From an uncultured Butyrivibrio sp. (lineage in GTDB: Bacteria > Bacillota > Clostridia > Lachnospirales > Lachnospiraceae), in assembly GCA_947169985.1 (NCBI GenBank), contig CAMVRW010000008.1:1-21893 (forward strand): a DNA stretch of 21,893 nucleotides, read 5' to 3'. Shown in pieces: positions 16,849-21,893 of the stretch (position 1 is the stretch's first letter; each line of letters starts with the position of its first letter). The position numbers and the translations under genes were made by a program. Below the pieces are notes generated by a model that saw only the letters and a list, made by a program, of their open reading frames with translations, made no database searches and had not been told where the DNA came from.

Positions 16849-18741
16849 TTAGTTGTAACCTCTTCTTGCCTTTTCATTCCTCATCTGTCTCTCAAGCTTA
16901 TTTATAACCTGATTGCTTATGGTGTTCATCTCTCTCTTCACACCACTTTCAATGAGTTTTTGAATATCGAAGGCACTGATATTGTTTGAGGTGGTCTGGT
17001 TGGTGATCACTTCCTGCTTATTGATCACTCTGTCTTCAGTAACTGACTCAGACCTTATCTCTTTGTTTATCTGTTTTGAAATATTGTTCTGCAGTTCTGA
17101 TATCTGCTCATCCAGCTCCTCAGTAGTAAGAGCGTTAGTCCTTCTATGAACTGTCTCCACAGGCTGCTCAAAGTTCTCTGTCTTTCTCTTTGGCTTCTTT
17201 TCCTGTGCTCTTGCTTCCTTTAAGGATTTCAGGAATTCCTCAGCCTCTTTTGAACGTTTTTGTTCCTGCCGGGTTGCTGCTTCTGTTTCAGCTCTCTCTG
17301 CCTCGTTGATATCGTAGATTAGTTCTCCAACTTCAGCAGGCCTTAGGACATTGTTCTGTATGAGTGTCGTGTTGCCCTGATAATACTGATCTATCAGCTG
17401 GTATATCTCTGATGCCTGGTCAGGGAAAAGAGTCTGCATCTCTCTCATAATGAGATCCTGTTTCTTTTGCCTCTTTTCCTGTCTTTGGGCAAGGACCTCT
17501 TTCAGCTCCTCAGGATTTGAAAGTGCCAGAACACCGTCCTGTCTGGTCTTTTCCATTCCTCCTGTGGTTTCTCTTTCAATGTGCTTTTCCCTTATCTTTT
17601 CGAAGGCTCTTTCGTACTCCTGCCTTCTCTTTTCATTCTGAACATTTATCTCATTGATGGTCTGAGTAATCTGAAGTAGCTCTTCCTCAGACATCTGGCC
17701 TTCCTCTCCCCTTTGAAGAAGCTCTATCTCGGTGGAGGTGAGGTTATTGTTCTCTGTGATGTACTCTTCACTCTCCAGATAGTTTATGTAGCTCTCATCA
17801 GTGTTGTTAAGAAGCCTAAGGAAAGTGTGATCTGAAGATTTAAAGAAGGTATCCTCAAATCTGTAGTAGTTCTCTGTTCTTCCATAAAACCTGTCGTAGG
17901 CTGTGTGGTAGATGTTCTTTAAAAGATCCATGAGGACCGCAGCCGTAATCTGATTTCTTACGGTGCTGATCCCATTTTCATTGTTTTCAATGTCCTCTTC
18001 GTAGACGTTACTGTTTAGAAATACCAGGTTCTCTCCGGAAACTCCTGCCCTTTCCCTTAGCACTGAAAGGAGAATGTGCTGAGCTGTGTAGGACTGGTCT
18101 GAGATGGAGTATTCGTTGTTTTCTATCTCATTCTCTGTAACAGATCTGTTAAAGTTGGATACTATCTGGTAGATAGCTCCTGTCTTAAGTCTCTTCATTA
18201 CTGAGTTGTAAAGGTAGTTCTCCCTCTCACTCTCGGTAGCTGTTATCTCTTGTTTGGTGATCTCCTTTTGTCTGGACTCAATGGACTCAACCAGTTCCTT
18301 AAGTTCACCTGCCCTTTGCAGGTAGATATTTATAAGGGTGTTGGTGTTCTTTGTCTCCTCTGCCATGCGGTAGAAGGCGTTCATGAACTTCCTGTCATCC
18401 TTGACGCCAAGCTTATACAGTGCGTCAGTTATAAATACCTTATCCTGATAGGTGAGCTCCACATCGGCTGAAGCAACTATCCTGTTAAGGACATTGTTCA
18501 GGATCTCAACCTTCTGAAGATTGGTCTCGTTCCTCTGGTTCTGGGTAAGGATGCTGGTCATCCCCTCTCCCTCTGTCACGTAGATTTCGGGAGGTGTTGA
18601 AGCAATGTGGAGAAGATCCTCTTCCTCAATCCTGGTCTCCATCAGAGAGTAGTTACCTGTTATCCTTTGATAAAAGGCTTCCGGGTCTCGCAGGTATGTA
18701 GTTTTTGCCTTTATCTCTATAGGTGCTGAAATGGTTAACAA
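16849..18741 (-). CDS. coiled-coil protein of unknown function in CIS cluster
   Basis: 630 residues, no signal peptide, no membrane helix, no family that I recognise. Start is TTG at 18741, supported by GAGGGGGA about 5 nt upstream and no better start nearby. Residues 1-150 look ordered and mixed; 150-350 are helical; about 354-520 are very rich in Glu, Lys, Arg and Gln (KEVLAQRQEKRQKKQDLI) and likely a long coiled coil; the end (FDIQKLIESGVKREMNTISN and on to ERQMRNEKARRGYN) is an amphipathic helix with a basic tail. It lies between the tube-like gene and the CIS_tube adaptors. Candidate roles are tape measure (helical, right length class, near the chaperone-like gene as in phages) or baseplate scaffold. 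The lack of hydrophobic segments speaks against a classic tape measure. Confidence 0.8.
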   Translation of the reverse strand: MLTISAPIEIKAKTTYLRDPEAFYQRITGNYSLMETRIEEEDLLHIASTPPEIYVTEGEGMTSILTQNQRNETNLQKVEILNNVLNRIVASADVELTYQDKVFITDALYKLGVKDDRKFMNAFYRMAEETKNTNTLINIYLQRAGELKELVESIESRQKEITKQEITATESERENYLYNSVMKRLKTGAIYQIVSNFNRSVTENEIENNEYSISDQSYTAQHILLSVLRERAGVSGENLVFLNSNVYEEDIENNENGISTVRNQITAAVLMDLLKNIYHTAYDRFYGRTENYYRFEDTFFKSSDHTFLRLLNNTDESYINYLESEEYITENNNLTSTEIELLQRGEEGQMSEEELLQITQTINEINVQNEKRRQEYERAFEKIREKHIERETTGGMEKTRQDGVLALSNPEELKEVLAQRQEKRQKKQDLIMREMQTLFPDQASEIYQLIDQYYQGNTTLIQNNVLRPAEVGELIYDINEAERAETEAATRQEQKRSKEAEEFLKSLKEARAQEKKPKRKTENFEQPVETVHRRTNALTTEELDEQISELQNNISKQINKEIRSESVTEDRVINKQEVITNQTTSNNISAFDIQKLIESGVKREMNTISNQVINKLERQMRNEKARRGYN

Positions 18742-18745
18742 GATG

Positions 18746-18753
18746 TCCCCCTC
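18746..18753 (-). promoter_or_regulatory. ribosome binding site deciding a TTG start
   Basis: GAGGGGGA on the transcribed strand ends about 5 nt before the TTG at 18741. No ATG or GTG at suitable spacing follows, so this site fixes the start of the 630-residue coiled-coil protein. Confidence 0.75.
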
Positions 18754-18781
18754 TTATCCTGTTTATTATTTCTTTCGCTCA

Positions 18782-20221
18782 TTACTTGAGATTATCTGCC
18801 ATAAGAGCTCTTCTTGTTGGTGGCCAGATTACCGGCTCAGGCCTCTTCTTATCATCAGGTGGAACCTTCGCGTATTTATTCATCTGTCTGTCCTTATTAA
18901 GCTCATACTGTGGCTTATTAATCTCTACAGAGTCCACTCTCTTTATCTTATCGTTTTCCTTCTTGTAAATAGGTGCACCTGCATTCTTATCAACAGCTGC
19001 CATCTCAGAGTACTTCTGTTTTTCCCTATCCTTAGCGAGCTCATACTGTGGTCTGTTGAACTGACCGGAGTCTTTTCTAGTAACAGTACTTACGCCCTTT
19101 TCTTCTTTGACTGTGTAGGTGGCATCTGCTTTATCAGGTGCGGCTTGTGCTGCCCACTGGGTCTTATAGCCCTTTTCTCCAACCCACATAGGCTTATTGA
19201 TATCTTCCTTATCAACCCTTGTGGTATGGGGCTTTCCGTCTTTTCCCGGAACCTGATCATAGATCTTTCCGCCGGCATTCTGATCGATAGTGGCAACCTT
19301 TGAATACTTCTGCTTTTCTTTATCAGTCTTAATATCATACTGAGGCTTGTTAAAATCTGAGGTATCCTTTCGTTTCATGGCAGGCTTACCTTCAATTTCC
19401 CCCATCTCGTAGGTAGCATTCGCTTTATCAGGAGCAGCTTCTTTTGCATACTTAGGCTTCGCTTCATGGCCGTCCCACATAGGCTTGTTCACCGGAGTGG
19501 TCATGCTGGCCTTCATCTTCATGCTGCCATTGTTGTCCCACTCATACTGATAAGTGCTGGCTGATGTGTCATCATTAGGATTCCTTGCAGCATATTTATA
19601 TTTAAGTCTGCCCTTGGAATCCTTTTCTGCCGTCCACTCATCAAGCTCTGAGGTGGACTGGAATGGATTGGTGATGGCTATAAGCTCTCTATAGGCTATT
19701 GTGGTGGTTTCAGTAAGAAGTCCGCTTCTCTCAGCGTTCAATTCTCCGTACTCCTTACTCATTACCGTACAGCCTGTGAAGGTGTAGATCCTGGCAGGTC
19801 CTGCCGGTGGTCCGGATGTAAAGCCCTGAATTGATTTATGTCTGAATACATACAAAATAAGCGGAAGTATAAGCTCTGTTCCATTTGCCAGAGGATCAAG
19901 GAATCTCTCTGTTCCCACATACCTTTCAATCTGGAAGGTAAAGGGCTTGGAAATAGGCTTACGTTTTAAGTGGATATAGTCGTTTACTCCGCCTTCTCTT
20001 ATGTACTCGTATTCATTTTCCTTGGTAAATGCTCTTACCGACTTAAGTGGCAGGAAGTATACAGCCTCAACCTCCAGAACGAAGTTAAAGGCCGGCGCCG
20101 GATTATAAATAGCGTCAAAGTCAGTATTTCCAAGTACTAGAGATTCGCCACTATCAAAGGCGCCACCGGCGTCCTTAAATTCAACTGAACCATTTTTCGT
20201 TGTAATATACTTTCTAGCCAT
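18782..20221 (-). CDS. tube-like protein with long tandem-repeat tail
   Basis: 479 residues in two parts. Residues about 40-190 match the phage/CIS tube family (gp19-like; TIGR02241 pattern): PAPAFNFVLEVEAVYFLPLK, YEYIREGGVNDYIHLKRKP, then GTELILPLILYVF, IYTFTGCTVMSKEYGELNAE and a final YRELIAIT. This fits a second tube protein that starts the tube on the baseplate (Afp5-like). Family members end near here. This one continues for about 280 residues with units of 46-51 residues starting near 244, 290, 341, 388 and 434, each opening with Asn-Lys/Arg-Pro-Gln/Met-Tyr/Trp. The tail is hydrophilic, rich in Lys, Asp and Pro, and likely extended. Its role is unknown: it may fill the tube lumen, contact the adaptor proteins, or act as a ruler. 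The gene lies 28 nt after the DUF6760 frame. Confidence 0.85.
   Translation of the reverse strand: MARKYITTKNGSVEFKDAGGAFDSGESLVLGNTDFDAIYNPAPAFNFVLEVEAVYFLPLKSVRAFTKENEYEYIREGGVNDYIHLKRKPISKPFTFQIERYVGTERFLDPLANGTELILPLILYVFRHKSIQGFTSGPPAGPARIYTFTGCTVMSKEYGELNAERSGLLTETTTIAYRELIAITNPFQSTSELDEWTAEKDSKGRLKYKYAARNPNDDTSASTYQYEWDNNGSMKMKASMTTPVNKPMWDGHEAKPKYAKEAAPDKANATYEMGEIEGKPAMKRKDTSDFNKPQYDIKTDKEKQKYSKVATIDQNAGGKIYDQVPGKDGKPHTTRVDKEDINKPMWVGEKGYKTQWAAQAAPDKADATYTVKEEKGVSTVTRKDSGQFNRPQYELAKDREKQKYSEMAAVDKNAGAPIYKKENDKIKRVDSVEINKPQYELNKDRQMNKYAKVPPDDKKRPEPVIWPPTRRALMADNLK
18785..19492 (-). repeat. five coding repeats of about 47 residues, alternating types
   Basis: Units begin near residues 244, 290, 341, 388 and 434. 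Type A (units 1 and 3) has NKPMW, later APDKANATY or APDKADATY. Type B (units 2 and 4) has NKPQY or NRPQY, then DKEKQKYS or DREKQKYS, then DQNAG or DKNAG and IY. Unit 5 (NKPQYELNKDRQMNKYAKV) is a B type that ends differently. The order is A-B-A-B-B', so the pair looks like the duplication unit. A degenerate earlier unit may lie near residue 193. Confidence 0.85.
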
Positions 20222-20249
20222 CTACTTGCCTTTCTTAGAAGCCTTTTAA

Positions 20250-20507
20250 CTACCTGCTTGGCTTCATGTCCAAAATGCTCTTTTCCTTCTTTTTGTCAGA
20301 GGGATTAAGGCTCTTGTTAATGGAGGATATCTCACTGCACCACCTTCGCCTTGTGGCATGGTCCATATTCAGGACTTCATCCTGAGGCCAGTGGAAGTAG
20401 TAGGAAATAAAGCTCATCTCCCTGTAGAGATCATCCTTGGGATAAAGCCTTAGCCCTCCTGTGTAAAATTTAGAGGCACCTCGAAGGTTCTTCCGCAATC
20501 GGGACAT
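20250..20507 (-). CDS. DUF6760-like frame, probably read by -1 frameshift
   Basis: The frame contains YPKDDLYREMSFISYYFHWP and MDHATRRRWCSEISSINKSL, the pattern of DUF6760, a short family found after the tube gene in many eCIS clusters. An ATG at 20507 (or GTG at 20513) opens this frame inside the end of the chaperone-like gene, but neither has a ribosome binding site, and the residues they would add (RLRKNLRGASKF) do not look like the family. Homology begins near YTGGLRLYPKD, exactly where a -1 slip at 20465-20471 would enter. I infer that the product is made mainly as a 187-residue fusion, 116 residues of the upstream protein plus 71 from this frame. A later ATG at 20417 would lose the conserved YPKDxLYxE. 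Confidence 0.75.
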   Translation of the reverse strand: MSRLRKNLRGASKFYTGGLRLYPKDDLYREMSFISYYFHWPQDEVLNMDHATRRRWCSEISSINKSLNPSDKKKEKSILDMKPSR

Positions 20508-20812
20508 ACGCACTGCATTACAGGAGCTTCAACATCATTTATCCTCTGATACATATCCTGAAGGAAGGCCAGGTCAGCTGTGAAGAGCTGCTCTATTGTG
20601 GTTGCTGTAACAGATTCAAGGCCTTCAAGCTCTGTTACTACCTTGCTCAGGATAACTATTGTCAGATAAGAGGGATTTGATAAAACTCTGGGGTCCCTGG
20701 TAGCTGATATCTCATCTCCGGCAGTTGCAAGTCTCATTCTGCCTCTTCTGTGCAATTCCCCCTGTGAATCCATATAGCCCTTAGGTAATGTGAACTCATA
20801 AATTGTTTCCAT
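20450..20812 (-). CDS. tail-assembly-chaperone-like protein with Cys cluster
   Basis: 120 residues. The pattern GRMRLATAGDEI, RDPRVLSNPSYLTIVILSKVV, IEQLFTADLAFLQDMYQRIN is that of small phage/CIS tail assembly proteins encoded just after the tube gene. Near the end is QCVCPDCGRTFEVPL, with Cys101, Cys103 and Cys106, a half zinc-ribbon that may bind metal, perhaps with partners from another chain. By analogy with phage G proteins it may hold the tube or tape-measure protein during assembly. GGAGGCGTGT before the ATG is a strong site. Its last codons overlap the DUF6760 frame by about 58 nt and contain a slippery heptamer. Confidence 0.85.
   Translation of the reverse strand: METIYEFTLPKGYMDSQGELHRRGRMRLATAGDEISATRDPRVLSNPSYLTIVILSKVVTELEGLESVTATTIEQLFTADLAFLQDMYQRINDVEAPVMQCVCPDCGRTFEVPLNFTQEG
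20465..20471 (-). promoter_or_regulatory. candidate -1 ribosomal frameshift site A AAT TTT
   Basis: On the transcribed strand the codons are CTA AAT TTT ACA, so A AAT TTT is in the X XXY YYZ register with AAT in the P site and TTT in the A site (Asn115-Phe116). A -1 slip gives TAC ACA GGA GGG, which is the DUF6760 frame; without it translation ends five codons later (TAA at 20450). A GAGG lies 7 nt upstream of the heptamer, a Shine-Dalgarno-like element of the kind that stimulates -1 slipping in dnaX. AGGAGGG lies 4 nt downstream but no start codon follows at a workable distance. Confidence 0.7.
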
Positions 20813-20856
20813 ACACGCCTCCTAAATGTTCATTTTTCTTTATTAGCTTTATTGGG

Positions 20857-20878
20857 CACAGGAGCCGCAGCTCCTGTG
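20857..20878 (-). terminator. perfect hairpin after tube gene (attenuator or mRNA 3' stabiliser)
   Basis: CACAGGAGC and GCTCCTGTG form a 9-bp perfect stem with a 4-nt loop in the 88-nt gap between tube and chaperone-like genes. There is no T-run after it in either direction, so full intrinsic termination is unlikely. A processing or stabilising hairpin would raise tube and sheath expression over the low-copy baseplate genes downstream. Confidence 0.55.
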
Positions 20879-20900
20879 ACCGTAAAGATAATAAATTTGT

Positions 20901-21401
20901 TTAGTTTGGAATAACCAGCTCTTCGTATGCAATCTCAACTGTTTCAATTGCGATATCACTGTTCTTAGCGTCCAGATCAGGAGCTGTATACTTGGTTACC
21001 CATGCGTTTGTCAGTGTCCACTGTCTTGCTCCAACAGAGGATGTAACTGCTGCATTAGGCGCACCGGAGTTGATGTCGATGAGCTCGATTGTTACGTTCT
21101 GACGAGGGATCTGTCCACGCATCTCGCTGACACACTCCATTACCCATGTCTTGAATGGGCTTGATACAATGTAACCCATCTTCAGAGTAACGTTTCCGTG
21201 CTTTACAAGTCCGGGAACCTTTACAGGTGCAAGGGATCCTGAATTGCCCTGACGGAATTCAATAACATCAACTGTAGACTCGATGCCTGTAACCTCTGAG
21301 AATGCTGCCGTTCCTGCGATAGAATCAACTGTCACCAGGAAGTTCATTTTGGTTAAGGGGTATGATGACCCTTTACCGTTATCATATGCTCCAGTAGCCA
21401 T
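20901..21401 (-). CDS. CIS inner tube protein (gp19/Hcp-like)
   Basis: 166 residues, the usual length. Typical motifs: YPLTKMNFLVTVDSI, AAFSEVTGIESTVDVIEFRQG, APVKVPGLVKHGNVTLKMGY, WTLTNAWVTKYTAPDLDAKN and a final VEIAYEELVI. Hexameric rings of this protein stack to form the tube that is driven out by sheath contraction. It follows the sheath by 35 nt, with AAGGAG before the ATG, and is followed by a strong hairpin. Confidence 0.96.
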   Translation of the reverse strand: MATGAYDNGKGSSYPLTKMNFLVTVDSIAGTAAFSEVTGIESTVDVIEFRQGNSGSLAPVKVPGLVKHGNVTLKMGYIVSSPFKTWVMECVSEMRGQIPRQNVTIELIDINSGAPNAAVTSSVGARQWTLTNAWVTKYTAPDLDAKNSDIAIETVEIAYEELVIPN

Positions 21402-21436
21402 ATTCTATGACTCCTTTCTTTTAGTTTAGTCCCGTA

Positions 21437-21893
21437 TTATTCCTCTCCTCCGCCGCCGGCTTCAGAAGTATGCTGAGTTACTCTGAAGATTACGAATTCA
21501 GCAGGACGGGATGGTGCTATACCGATATTACAGATAAGTCTGCCGTTCATGATGTCGTCCCTTGTCATTGTGGAAGGTCCGATCTCTACGAAGTAGCTGT
21601 CAGCTGCAGATTCGCCTGCCAGCATACCGTTTCTCCAAAGTCCATCAAGGAAGTTAGAGATTGTAAGATTAACTCTCTGCCACAGTGTAGGATCGTTAGG
21701 CTCAAATACAACCCAGTTGGTATTTGCCTTAATACTCTCCTCAACGAAGATGAAGAGTCTTCTAACGTTGACATACTTGAATGCGGAGTTGCTGGAAGCG
21801 GTTCTTGCGCCCCAGATCCTGATACCCTGTCCAGGAAGGGTCCTGATAAGGTTGATTCCTTCAGGGTTAAGGATATCCTGCTCATCCTTGGTA
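21437..21893 (-). CDS. contractile tail sheath protein, C-terminal 151 residues
   Basis: The frame is open to the right edge of the window, so the N-terminus and start lie outside. Sheath motifs are clear: NPEGINLIRTLPGQGIRIWG, ARTASSN, KYVNVRRLFIFVEESI, WVVFEPNDPTLWQRV, FLDGLWRNGMLAG and SRPAEFVIFRVTQ near the end. These form the conserved C-terminal domain that binds the tube and neighbouring sheath subunits. The protein ends in a short Gly/Glu tail (EAGGGGEE). The tube gene begins 35 nt later. Confidence 0.96.
   Translation of the reverse strand, partial: TKDEQDILNPEGINLIRTLPGQGIRIWGARTASSNSAFKYVNVRRLFIFVEESIKANTNWVVFEPNDPTLWQRVNLTISNFLDGLWRNGMLAGESAADSYFVEIGPSTMTRDDIMNGRLICNIGIAPSRPAEFVIFRVTQHTSEAGGGGEE

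Noticed and set aside
18731..19303. 190-residue hydrophobic plus-strand frame
   Set aside because: It looks membrane-like only because it is the reverse of the Lys/Asp-rich repeat tail of the tube-like protein.
1..21893. Prophage of the P2/T4 type instead of a CIS
   Set aside because: No capsid, terminase, portal, integrase or lysis genes are visible, while the AAA+ ATPase, paired wedge proteins, CIS_tube proteins and DUF6760 are typical of eCIS. Genes outside the window could still change this.

Overview
The window is one long minus-strand gene cluster read from right to left. It encodes most of a contractile injection system (CIS) of the phage-tail-like eCIS/Afp/PVC type, followed by an unusual regulatory and envelope block, the CIS AAA+ ATPase, and the start of a separate secreted protein. 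I see no convincing plus-strand gene, tRNA, rRNA, CRISPR array or insertion sequence. Moderate GC, strong GGAGG-type ribosome binding sites, occasional TTG starts and a secreted protein with Cys/His repeats suggest a Firmicute, probably a Clostridia/Lachnospiraceae-like anaerobe. That placement is inference from style, not from a marker gene.

Right part (21893 to 12439), structural genes in order of transcription: sheath C-terminus (cut by the window end), tube, a tail-assembly-chaperone-like protein with an overlapping DUF6760 frame, a tube-like protein with a long repeat tail, an unrecognised coiled-coil protein, two CIS_tube-domain proteins, a gp27-like hub, a gp5-like spike and the gp25 wedge. 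Middle (12435 to 6185): two large baseplate-J-type wedge proteins and a tail-protein-I-like protein. Genes are packed with gaps of 3 to about 40 nt and are probably one transcript.

Left part (6166 to 998) is atypical for a CIS: a STAS anti-sigma-antagonist-like protein, an FtsE-like ABC ATPase that is broken by an N-terminal frameshift/deletion, a two-helix membrane protein with a GHKL ATPase domain but no histidine box, a membrane-anchored Glu-Pro rod ending in an SH3-like domain, a small protein sharing a motif with it, then the AAA+ ATPase usual for CIS clusters. I infer that this block could anchor or gate the particle at the cell envelope. After a 128-nt gap with two hairpins comes a signal-peptide-bearing Cys/His-repeat protein that runs off the left edge.

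The strongest new observation is at 20465-20471. The slippery heptamer A AAT TTT lies exactly in frame near the end of the chaperone-like gene, and a -1 slip there leads into the DUF6760 frame, which has no ribosome binding site of its own. This has the layout of the phage lambda G/GT programmed frameshift, placed where phages keep it, just after the tube gene. Other notable points are an alternating 47-residue repeat tail on a tube-family protein, a perfect hairpin after the tube gene, and the absence from this window of a PAAR tip, tail fibre, LysM domain and tail terminator.
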